Positions 34,217-45,390 of a stretch of 64,000 bases of DNA are shown here, piece after piece. How positions within the stretch are numbered: the stretch's first letter is position 1; every line of letters begins with the position of its first letter. This stretch comes from Loxodes magnus (lineage: Eukaryota > Ciliophora > Karyorelictea > Loxodida > Loxodidae), in the NCBI GenBank assembly GCA_946699065.1, contig CAMPDV010001992.1, forward strand, positions 41,836 through 105,835, given 5' to 3'. Below the pieces are notes generated by a model that saw only the letters and a list, made by a program, of their open reading frames with translations, did no database searches and was not told the DNA's origin. The position numbers and the translations under genes are program-made.

Positions 34217-37200
34217 AGTAAAAGATGAGGAGAAAAGTGAGTTTAAAAAAAGTGATTATTTAATTTAATAAAAGTGAGTAAAAAGTGCGAGTGATGGTGT
34301 TTAGAAAGAGAAAGTATTGAGCAATTTTTCTGTTTTTGATGTGAATGAAAAGTAGTAAAAGATGAGAAGAAAAGTGAGTTTAAAGAAAGTGATTAATTTA
34401 ATTTAATAAAAGTGAGTAAAAACGAGTGATGGTGTTTAGAAAGAGAAGTATTGAGCAATTTTTCTGTTTTTGATGTGAATGAAAAGGAGTAAAAGATGAG
34501 GAGAGAAGTGAGTTTAAAGAAAGTGATAATTTAATTTAATAAAAGTGAGTAAAAACGAGTGATGGTGTTTAGAAAGAGAAAGTATTGAGCAATTTTTCTG
34601 TTTTTGATGTGAATGAAAAGGAGTAAAAGATGAGGAGAAAAGTGAGTTTAAAGAAAGTGATAACTTTAATTTAATAAAAGTGAGTAAAAACGAGTGATGG
34701 TGTTTAGAAAGAGAAAGTATTGAGCAATTTTTCTGTTTTTGATGTGAATGAAAAGGAGTAAAAGATGAGGAGAAAAGTGAGTTTAAAGAAAGTGATTATT
34801 TAATTTAATAAAAGTGAGTAAAAACGAGTGATGGTGTTTAGAAAGAGAAAGTATTGAGCAATTTTTCTGTTTTTGATGTGAATGAAAAGGAGTAAAAGAT
34901 GAGGAGAAAAGTGAGTTTAAAGAAAGTGATAACTTTAATTTAATAAAAGTGAGTAAAAAGTGCGAGTGATGGTGTTTAGAAAGAGAAAGTATTGAGCAAT
35001 TTTTCTGTTTTTGATGTGAATGAAAAGGAGTAAAAGATGAGGAGAAAAGTGAGTTTAAAGAAAGTGATAACTTTAATTTAATAAAAGTGAGTAAAAAGTG
35101 CGAGTGATGGTGTTTAGAAAGAGAAAGCATTGAGCAATTTTTCTGTTTTTGATGTGAATGAAAAGGAGTAAAAGATGAGGAGAGAAGTGAGTTTAAAGAA
35201 AGTGATAACTTTAATTTAATAAAAGTGAGTAAAAACGAGTGATGGTGTTTAGAAAGAGAAAGTATTGAGCAATTTTTCTGTTTTTGATGTGAATGAAAAG
35301 GAGTAAAAGATGAGGAGAAAAGTGAGTTTAAAGAAAGTGATTATTTAATTTAATAAAAGTGAGTAAAAAGTGCGAGTGATGGTGTTTAGAAAGAGAAAGT
35401 ATTGAGCAATTTTTCTGTTTTTGATGTGAATGAAAAGGAGTAAAAGATGAGGAGAAAAGTGAGTTTAAAGAAAGTGATAACTTTAATTTAATAAAAGTGA
35501 GTAAAAACGAGTGATGGTGTTTAGAAAGAGAAAGCATTGAGCAATTTTTCTGTTTTTGATGTGAATGAAAAGGAGTAAAAGATGAGGAGAAAAGTGAGTT
35601 TAAAGAAAGTGATAACTTTAATTTAATAAAAGTGAGTAAAAACGAGTGATGGTGTTTAGAAAGAGAAAGTATTGAGCAATTTTTCTGTTTTTGATGTGAA
35701 TGAAAAGGAGTAAAAGATGAGGAGAAAAGTGAGTTTAAAGAAAGTGATTATTTAATTTAATAAAAGTGAGTAAAAAGTGCGAGTTATGGTGTTTAGAAAG
35801 AGAGAGTATTGAGCAATTTTTCTGTTTTTGAAGTGAATGAAAAGGAGTAAAAGATGAGGAGAAAAGTGAGTTTAAAGAAAGTGATAACTTTAATTTAATA
35901 AAAGTGAGTAAAAACGAGTGATGGTGTTTAGAAAGAGAAAGTATTGAGCAATTTTTCTGTTTTTGATGTGAATGAAAAGGAGTAAAAGATGAGGAGAAAA
36001 GTGAGTTTAAAGAAAGTGATTATTTAATTTAATAAAAGTGAGTAAAAAGTGCGAGTGATATTGTTTAGAAAGAGAAAGTATTGAGCAATTTTTCTGTTTT
36101 TGATGTGAATGAAAAGGAGTAAAAGATGAGGAGAAAAGTGAGTTTAAAGAAAGTGATTATTTAATTTAATAAAAGTGAGTAAAAACGAGTGATGGTGTTT
36201 AGAAAGAGAAAGTATTGAGCAATTTTTCTGTTTTTGATGTGAATGAAAAGGAGTAAAAGATGAGGAGAGAAGTGAGTTTAAAGAAAGTGATAACTTTAAT
36301 TTAATAAAAGTGAGTAAAAACGAGTTATGGTGTTTAGAAAGAGAAAGTATTGAGCAATTTTTCTGTTTTTGATGTGAATGAAAAGGAGTAAAAGATGAGG
36401 AGAGAAGTGAGTTTAAAGAAAGTGATAATTTAATTTAATAAAAGTGAGTAAAAAGTTCGAGTGATGGTGTTTAGAAAGAGAAAGTATTGAGCAATTTTTC
36501 TGTTTTTGATGTGAATGAAAAGGAGTAAAAGATGAGGAGAAAAGTGAGTTTAAAGAAAGTGATAACTTTAATTTAATAAAAGTGAGTAAAAAGTGCGAGT
36601 GATGGTGTTTAGAAAGAGAAAGTATTGAGCAATTTTTCTGTTTTTGATGTGAATGAAAAGGAGTAAAAGATGAGGAGAAAAGTGAGTTTAAAGAAAGTGA
36701 TAACTTTAATTTAATAAAAGTGAGTAAAAACGAGTGATGGTGTTTAGAAAGAGAAAGTATTGAGCAATTTTTCTGTTTTTGATGTGAATGAAAAGGAGTA
36801 AAAGATGAGGAGAAAAGTGAGTTTAAAGAAAGTGATTATTTAATTTAATAAAAGTGAGTAAAAAGTGCGAGTTATGGTGTTTTGAAAGAGAAAGTATTGA
36901 GCAATTTTTCTGTTTTTGATGTGAATGAAAAGGAGTAAAAGATGAGGAGAAAAGTGAGTTTAAAGAAAGTGATAACTTTAATTTAATAAAAGTGAGTAAA
37001 AAGTGCGAGTGATGGTGTTTAGAAAGAGAAAGTATTGAGCAATTTTTCTGTTTTTGATGTGAATGAAAAGGAGTAAAAGATGAGGAGAGAAGTGAGTTTA
37101 AAGAAAGTGATTATTTAATTTAATAAAAGTGAGTAAAAAGTGCGAGTGATGGTGTTTAGAAAGAGAAAGCATTGAGCAATTTTTCTGTTTTTGATGTGAA

Positions 37201-37690
37201 TGAAAAGGAGTAAAAGATGAGGAGAGAAGTGAGTTTAAAGAAAGTGATTATTTAATTTAATAAAAGTGAGTAAAAAGTGCGAGTGATGGTGTTTAGAAAG
37301 AGAAAGCATTGAGCAATTTTTCTGTTTTTGATGTGAATGAAAAGGAGTAAAAGATGAGGAGAGAAGTGAGTTTAAAGAAAGTGATAACTTTAATTTAATA
37401 AAAGTGAGTAAAAAGTTCGAGTGATGGTGTTTAGAAAGAGAAAGCATTGAGCAATTTTTCTGTTTTTGATGTGAATGAAAAGGAGTAAAAGATGAGGAGA
37501 GAAGTGAGTTTAAAGAAAGTGATAACTTTAATTTAATAAAAGTGAGTAAAAACGAGTGATGGTGTTTAGAAAGAGAAAGTATTGAGCAATTTTTCTGTTT
37601 TTGATGTGAATGAAAAGGAGTAAAAGATGAGGAGAAAAGTGAGTTTAAAGAAAGTGATAACTTTAATTTAATAAAAGTGAGTAAAAAGTG

Positions 37691-38042
37691 CGAGTGATGG
37701 TGTTTAGAAAGAGAAAGTATTGAGCAATTTTTCTGTTTTTGATGTGAATGAAAAGGAGTAAAAGATGAGGAGAGAAGTGAGTTTAAAGAAAGTGATTATT
37801 TAATTTAATAAAAGTGAGTAAAAAGTGCGAGTGATATTGTTTAGAAAGAGAAAGCATTGAGCAATTTTTCTGTTTTTGCTGTGAATGAAAAGTAGTAAAA
37901 GATGAGGAGAGAAGTGAGTTTAAAGAAAGTGATAACTTTAATTTAATAAAAGTGAGTAAAAACGAGTGATGGTGTTTAGAAAGAGAAAGTATTGAGCAAT
38001 TTTTCTGTTTTTGATGTGAATGAAAAGGAGTAAAAGATGAGG
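37691..38042 (+). repeat. Dispersed copy of the 2.2-5.1 kb higher-order block
   Basis: The 352 bp match 2241-2592 base for base and include a gctgtg monomer preceded by gtgcgag, gatattg and agcattgag. Neighbouring units lack these states, so the block looks imported into its present surroundings. Confidence 0.85.
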
Positions 38043-38540
38043 AGAGAAGTGAGTTTAAAAAAAGTGATAACTTTAATTTAATAAAAGTGAGTAAAAACGA
38101 GTGATGGTGTTTAGAAAGAGAAAGTATTGAGCAATTTTTCTGTTTTTGATGTGAATGAAAAGGAGTAAAAGATGAGGAGAAAAGTGAGTTTAAAGAAAGT
38201 GATAACTTTAATTTAATAAAAGTGAGTAAAAAGTGCGAGTGATGGTGTTTAGAAAGAGAAAGCATTGAGCAATTTTTCTGTTTTTGATGTGAATGAAAAG
38301 GAGTAAAAGATGAGGAGAAAAGTGAGTTTAAAGAAAGTGATAACTTTAATTTAATAAAAGTGAGTAAAAATTGCGAGTGATGGTGTTTAGAAAGAGAAAG
38401 TATTGAGCAATTTTTCTGTTTTTGATGTGAATGAAAAGGAGTAAAAGATGAGGAGAAAAGTGAGTTTAAAGAAAGTGATAACTTTAATTTAATAAAAGTG
38501 AGTAAAAAGTGCGAGTGATGGTGTTTAGAAAGAGAGAGTA

Positions 38541-39535
38541 TTGAGCAATTTTTCTGTTTTTGATGTGAATGAAAAGGAGTAAAAGATGAGGAGAAAAGTG
38601 AGTTTAAAGAAAGTGATAACTTTAATTTAATAAAAGTGAGTAAAAAGTTCGAGTGATATTGTTTAGAAAGAGAAAGCATTGAGCAATTTTTCTGTTTTTG
38701 ATGTGAATGAAAAGGAGTAAAAGATGAGGTGAAAAGTGAGTTTAAAGAAAGTGATTATTTAATTTAATAAAAGTGAGTAAAAACGAGTGATATTGTTTAG
38801 AAAGAGAAAGCATTCAGCAATTTTTCTGTTTTTGATGTGAATGAAAAGGAGTAAAAGATGAGGAGAAAAGTGAGTTTAAAGAAAGTGATAACTTTAATTT
38901 AATAAAAGTGAGTAAAAACGAGTTATGGTGTTTAGAAAGAGAGAGTATTGAGCAATTTTTCTGTTTTTGATGTGAATGAAAAGGAGTAAAAGATGAGGAG
39001 AAAAGTGAGTTTAAAGAAAGTGATAACTTTAATTTAATAAAAGTGAGTAAAAAGTGCGAGTTATGGTGTTTAGAAAGAGAAAGTATTGAGCAATTTTTCT
39101 GTTTTTGCTGTGAATGAAAAGGAGTAAAAGATGAGGAGAAAAGTGAGTTTAAAGAAAGTGATAACTTTAATTTAATAAAAGTGAGTAAAAAGTGCGAGTG
39201 ATGGTGTTTAGAAAGAGAAAGTATTGAGCAATTTTTCTGTTTTTGATGTGAATGAAAAGGAGTAAAAGATGAGGAGAGAAGTGAGTTTAAAGAAAGTGAT
39301 TATTTAATTTAATAAAAGTGAGTAAAAAGTGAGAGTTATGGTGTTTAGAAAGAGAAAGCATTGAGCAATTTTTCTGTTTTTGATGTGAATGAAAAGGAGT
39401 AAAAGATGAGGAGAGAAGTGAGTTTAAAGAAAGTGATAACTTTAATTTAATAAAAGTGAGTAAAAAGTGAGAGTTATGGTGTTTAGAAAGAGAAAGCATT
39501 GAGCAATTTTTCTGTTTTTGATGTGAATGAAATGG
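38541..39535 (+). repeat. Left copy of a ~1-kb segmental duplication (partner 52476-53465)
   Basis: Positions 38541-39107 (567 bp) match 52476-53042 base for base at an offset of 13,935. The match includes the rare cattcagc unit (38811), gaggtg and a gttcgag-gatattg unit. After a gctgtg/gatgtg difference the marker order continues with scattered substitutions to an aatggag unit in both copies. Confidence 0.85.
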
Positions 39536-40360
39536 AGTAAAAGATGAGGAGAGAAGTGAGTTTAAAGAAAGTGATAACTTTAATTTAATAAAAGTGAGTA
39601 AAAACGAGTGATGGTGTTTAGAAAGAGAAAGTATTGAGCAATTTTTCTGTTTTTTGATGTGAATGAAAAGGAGTAAAAGATGAGGAGAAAAGTGAGTTTA
39701 AAGAAAGTGATTATTTAATTTAATAAAAGTGAGTAAAAAGTTCGAGTGATATTGTTTAGAAAGAGAAACTATAAAGCAATTTTTCTGTTTTTGATGTGAA
39801 TGAAAAGGAGTAAAAGATGAGGAGAGAAGTGAGTTTAAAGAAAGTGATTATTTAATTTAATAAAAGTGAGTAAAAAGTGCGAGTGATGGTGTTTAGAAAG
39901 AGAAAGTATTGAGCAATTTTTCTGTTTTTGATGTGAATGAAAAGGAGTAAAAGATGAGGAGAAAAGTGAGTTTAAAGAAAGTGATAACTTTAATTTAATA
40001 AAAGTGAGTAAAAACGAGTTATGGTGTTTAGAAAGAGAAAGTATTGAGCAATTTTTCTGTTTTTGATGTGAATGAAAAGGAGTAAAAGATGAGGAGAAAA
40101 GTGAGTTTAAAGAAAGTGATAACTTTAATTTAATAAAAGTGAGTAAAAAGTGCGAGTTATGGTGTTTTGAAAGAGAAAGCATTGAGCAATTTTTCTGTTT
40201 TTGATGTGAATGAAAAGGAGTAAAAGATGAGGAGAAAAGTGAGTTTAAAGAAAGTGATAACTTTAATTTAATAAAAGTGAGTAAAAACGAGTGATGGTGT
40301 TTAGAAAGAGAAAGTATTGAGCAATTTTTCTGTTTTTGATGTGAATGAAAAGGAGTAAAA

Positions 40361-42826
40361 GATGAGGTGAAAAGTGAGTTTAAAGAAAGTGATTATTTAA
40401 TTTAATAAAAGTGAGTAAAAAGTTCGAGTGATATTGTTTAGAAAGAGAAAGCATTGAGCAATTTTTCTGTTTTTGATGTGAATGAAAAGGAGTAAAAGAT
40501 GAGGAGAAAAGTGAGTTTAAAAAAAGTGATTATTTAATTTAATAAAAGTGAGTAAAAAGTGCGAGTTATGGTGTTTTGAAAGAGAAAGCATTGAGCAATT
40601 TTTCTGTTTTTGATGTGAATGAAAAGGAGTAAAAGATGAGGAGAAAAGTGAGTTTAAAGAAAGTGATTATTTAATTTAATAAAAGTGAGTAAAAAGTGCG
40701 AGTTATGGTGTTTTGAAAGAGAAAGCATTGAGCAATTTTTCTGTTTTTGATGTGAATGAAAAGGAGTAAAAGATGAGGAGAGAAGTGAGTTTAAAGAAAG
40801 TGATTATTTAATTTAATAAAAGTGAGTAAAAAGTGAGAGTTATGGTGTTTAGAAAGAGAGAGTATTGAGCAATTTTTCTGTTTTTGATGTGAATGAAATG
40901 GAGTAAAAGATGAGGAGAGAAGTGAGTTTAAAGAAAGTGATTATTTAATTTAATAAAAGTGAGTAAAAACGAGTGATGGTGTTTTGAAAGAGAAAGCATT
41001 GAGCAATTTTTCTGTTTTTGATGTGAATGAAAAGGAGTAAAAGATGAGGAGAAAAGTGAGTTTAAAGAAAGTGATAACTTTAATTTAATAAAAGTGAGTA
41101 AAAATTGCGAGTGATGGTGTTTAGAAAGAGAAAGTATTGAGCAATTTTTCTGTTTTTGATGTGAATGAAAAGGAGTAAAAGATGAGGTGAAAAGTGAGTT
41201 TAAAGAAAGTGATTATTTAATTTAATAAAAGTGAGTAAAAAGTTCGAGTGATATTGTTTAGAAAGAGAAAGCATTGAGCAATTTTTCTGTTTTTGATGTG
41301 AATGAAAAGGAGTAAAAGATGAGGAGAAAAGTGAGTTTAAAGAAAGTGATTATTTAATTTAATAAAAGTGAGTAAAAAGTGCGAGTGATGGTGTTTAGAA
41401 AGAGAAAGTATTGAGCAATTTTTCTGTTTTTGATGTGAATGAAAAGGAGTAAAAGATGAGGAGAAAAGTGAGTTTAAAGAAAGTGATTATTTAATTTAAT
41501 AAAAGTGAGTAAAAAGTGCGAGTTATGGTGTTTTGAAAGAGAAAGCATTGAGCAATTTTTCTGTTTTTGATGTGAATGAAAAGGAGTAAAAGATGAGGAG
41601 AAAAGTGAGTTTAAAAAAAGTGATTATTTAATTTAATAAAAGTGAGTAAAAAGTGCGAGTGATGGTGTTTAGAAAGAGAAAGTATTGAGCAATTTTTCTG
41701 TTTTTGATGTGAATGAAAAGGAGTAAAAGATGAGGTGAAAAGTGAGTTTAAAGAAAGTGATTATTTAATTTAATAAAAGTGAGTAAAAAGTGAGAGTTAT
41801 GGTGTTTAGAAAGAGAAAGCATTGAGCAATTTTTCTGTTTTTGATGTGAATGAAAAGGAGTAAAAGATGAGGAGAAAAGTGAGTTTAAAGAAAGTGATAA
41901 CTTTAATTTAATAAAAATGAGTAAAAAGTGCGAGTGATGGTGTTTAGAAAGAGAAAGTATTGAGCAATTTTTCTGTTTTTGATGTGAATGAAAAGGAGTA
42001 AAAGATGAGGTGAAAAGTGAGTTTAAAGAAAGTGATTATTTAATTTAATAAAAGTGAGTAAAAAGTTCGAGTGATATTGTTTAGAAAGAGAAAGCATTGA
42101 GCAATTTTTCTGTTTTTGATGTGAATGAAAAGGAGTAAAAGATGAGGAGAGAAGTGAGTTTAAAGAAAGTGATTATTTAATTTAATAAAAGTGAGTAAAA
42201 AGTGAGAGTTATGGTGTTTAGAAAGAGAGAGTATTGAGCAATTTTTCTGTTTTTGATGTGAATGAAATGGAGTAAAAGATGAGGAGAGAAGTGAGTTTAA
42301 AGAAAGTGATTATTTAATTTAATAAAAGTGAGTAAAAAGTGAGAGTTATGGTGTTTTGAAAGAGAAAGCATTGAGCAATTTTTCTGTTTTTGATGTGAAT
42401 GAAAAGGAGTAAAAGATGAGGAGAAAAGTGAGTTTAAAGAAAGTGATTATTTAATTTAATAAAAGTGAGTAAAAAGTGAGAGTTATGGTGTTTAGAAAGA
42501 GAGAGTATTGAGCAATTTTTCTGTTTTTGATGTGAATGAAAAGGAGTAAAAGATGAGGAGAGAAGTGAGTTTAAAGAAAGTGATAACTTTAATTTAATAA
42601 AAGTGAGTAAAAAGTGAGAGTTATGGTGTTTTGAAAGAGAGAGTATTGAGCAATTTTTCTGTTTTTGATGTGAATGAAAAGTAGTAAAAGATGAGAAAAA
42701 AAGTGAGTTTAAAGAAAGTGATAACTTTAATTTAATAAAAGTGAGTAAAAAGTGCGAGTTATGGTGTGTTAGAAAGAGAGAGTATTGAGCAATTTTTCTG
42801 TTTTTGATGTGAATGAAAAGGAGTAA
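40361..42826 (+). repeat. Six-monomer higher-order repeat, three copies (~820 bp)
   Basis: A gaggtg-gattattta-gttcgag-gatattg-agcattgag monomer starts (at gatgag) at 40361, 41181 and 42004, intervals of 820 and 823 bp, or six monomers. The second to sixth monomers vary more between copies, with gtgcgag/gtgagag and gtttag/gttttg exchanges, so homogenisation is partial. Confidence 0.7.
42370..42800 (+). repeat. Block recurring near 46.0, 55.4-55.8 and 58.1-58.5 kb
   Basis: The block orders a gtgagag-gttttg-gagagtat unit, then agtag-gagaaaaaaag, then gtgcgag-tatgg-gtgtgttag-gagagtat. The gtgtgttag marker lies at 42761, 55748 and 58497. The copy near 46.0-46.2 kb has the same order but keeps gtgtttag. 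Confidence 0.75.
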
Positions 42827-44433
42827 AAGATGAGGAGAAAAGTGAGTTTAAAGAAAGTGATAACTTTAATTTAATAAAAGTGAGTAAAAACGAGTGATGG
42901 TGTTTAGAAAGAGAAAGCATTGAGCAATTTTTCTGTTTTTGATGTGAATGAAAAGGAGTAAAAGATGAGAAAAAAAGTGAGTTTAAAGAAAGTGATTATT
43001 TAATTTAATAAAAGTGAGTAAAAAGTGCGAGTGATGGTGTTTAGAAAGAGAAAGTATTGAGCAATTTTTCTGTTTTTGATGTGAATGAAAAGGAGTAAAA
43101 GATGAGGAGAAAAGTGAGTTTAAAGAAAGTGATAACTTTAATTTAATAAAAGTGAGTAAAAACGAGTTATGGTGTTTAGAAAGAGAGAGTATTGAGCAAT
43201 TTTTCTGTTTTTGATGTGAATGAAAAGGAGTAAAAGATGAGGAGAGAAGTGAGTTTAAAGAAAGTGATAACTTTAATTTAATAAAAGTGAGTAAAAAGTG
43301 CGAGTGATGGTGTTTAGAAAGAGAAAGCATTGAGCAATTTTTCTGTTTTTGATGTGAATGAAATGGAGTAAAAGATGAGGAGAGAAGTGAGTTTAAAGAA
43401 AGTGATTATTTAATTTAATAAAAGTGAGTAAAAACGAGTGATGGTGTTTAGAAAGAGAAAGTATTGAGCAATTTTTCTGTTTTTGATGTGAATGAAAAGG
43501 AGTAAAAGATGAGGTGAAAAGTGAGTTTAAAGAAAGTGATAACTTTAATTTAATAAAAGTGAGTAAAAAGTGCGAGTGATGGTGTTTAGAAAGAGAAAGC
43601 ATTGAGCAATTTTTCTGTTTTTGATGTGAATGAAAAGGAGTAAAAGATGAGGAGAAAAGTGAGTTTAAAGAAAGTGATAACTTTAATTTAATAAAAGTGA
43701 GTAAAAACGAGTGATGGTGTTTAGAAAGAGAAAGTATTGAGCAATTTTTCTGTTTTTGATGTGAATGAAAAGGAGTAAAAGATGAGGAGAAAAGTGAGTT
43801 TAAAGAAAGTGATAACTTTAATTTAATAAAAGTGAGTAAAAACGAGTGATGGTGTTTAGAAAGAGAAAGCATTGAGCAATTTTTCTGTTTTTGATGTGAA
43901 TGAAAAGGAGTAAAAGATGAGGAGAAAAGTGAGTTTAAAGAAAGTGATAACTTTAATTTAATAAAAGTGAGTAAAAAGTGCGAGTTATGGTGTTTAGAAA
44001 GAGAAAGCATTGAGCAATTTTTCTGTTTTTGATGTGAATGAAAAGGAGTAAAAGATGAGGAGAAAAGTGAGTTTAAAGAAAGTGATAACTTTAATTTAAT
44101 AAAAGTGAGTAAAAACGAGTGATGGTGTTTAGAAAGAGAAAGTATTGAGCAATTTTTCTGTTTTTGATGTGAATGAAAAGGAGTAAAAGATGAGGAGAAA
44201 AGTGAGTTTAAAGAAAGTGATAACTTTAATTTAATAAAAGTGAGTAAAAACGAGTTATGGTGTTTAGAAAGAGAGAGTATTGAGCAATTTTTCTGTTTTT
44301 GATGTGAATGAAAAGGAGTAAAAGATGAGGAGAAAAGTGAGTTTAAAGAAAGTGATTATTTAATTTAATAAAAGTGAGTAAAAACGAGTGATGGTGTTTA
44401 GAAAGAGAAAGTATTGAGCAATTTTTCTGTTTT

Positions 44434-45390
44434 CGATGTGAATGAAAAGTAGTAAAAGATGAGGAGAAAAGTGAGTTTAAAGAAAGTGATAACTTTAATT
44501 TAATAAAAGTGAGTAAAAAGTGCGAGTGATGGTGTTTAGAAAGAGAAAGCATTGAGCAATTTTTCTGTTTTTGATGTGAATGAAAAGGAGTAAAAGATGA
44601 GGAGAGAAGTGAGTTTAAAGAAAGTGATTATTTAATTTAATAAAAGTGAGTAAAAAGTTCGAGTGATATTGTTTAAAAAGAGAAAGCATTGAGCAATTTT
44701 TCTGTTTTTGATGTGAATGAAAAGGAGTAAAAGATGAGGAGAAAAGTGAGTTTAAAGAAAGTGATTATTTAATTTAATAAAAGTGAGTAAAAAGTTCGAG
44801 TGATATTGTTTAAAAAGAGAAAGCATTGAGCAATTTTTCTGTTTTTGATGTGAATGAAAAGGAGTAAAAGATGAGGAGAGAAGTGAGTTTAAAGAAAGTG
44901 ATTATTTAATTTAATAAAAGTGAGTAAAAAGTGAGAGTTATGGTGTTTAGAAAGAGAAAGCATTGAGCAATTTTTCTGTTTTTGATGTGAATGAAATGGA
45001 GTAAAAGATGAGGAGAGAAGTGAGTTAAAGAAAGTGATAACTTTAATTTAATAAAAGTGAGTAAAAAGTGAGAGTTATGGTATTTTGAAAGAGAGAGTAT
45101 TGAGCAATTTTTCTGTTTTTGATGTGAATGAAAAGGAGTAAAAGATGAGGAGAAAAGTGAGTTTAAAGAAAGTGATTATTTAATTTAATAAAAGTGAGTA
45201 AAAAGTGAGAGTTATGGTGTTTAGAAAGAGAAAGTATTGAGCAATTTTTCTGTTTTTGATGTGAATGAAAAGGAGTAAAAGATGAGGAGAAAAGTGAGTT
45301 TAAAGAAAGTGATTATTTAATTTAATAAAAGTGAGTAAAAACGAGTGATGGTGTTTAGAAAGAGAAAGTATTGAGCAATTTTTCTGTTTT
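44434..45390 (+). repeat. Seven-monomer block marked by ttttcgatg (957 bp), partner near 49.6-50.3 kb
   Basis: The rare ttttcgatg variant occurs at 44434, 45391 and 49627. Between the first two are seven monomers, including two gatattgtttaaaaag units and a unit with gagttaaag (45021) followed by tatggtattttg. The last two states recur at 50077 and about 50134, in the same order after the 49627 marker. The partner lacks one gttcgag monomer. Confidence 0.8.

Larger units (their letters stand above)
29501..39300 (+). repeat. Array domain 5: relatively uniform gagaaaag/aaggag monomers
   Basis: Most units share aaggag and gagaaaag and differ mainly in gataac/gattattta, acgag/gtgcgag and gtat/gcat. 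No strict long period was found by eye. Exceptions are the unusual units near 31.26, 33.02 and 34.44 kb, and the imported-looking block at 37.69-38.04 kb. Confidence 0.75.
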
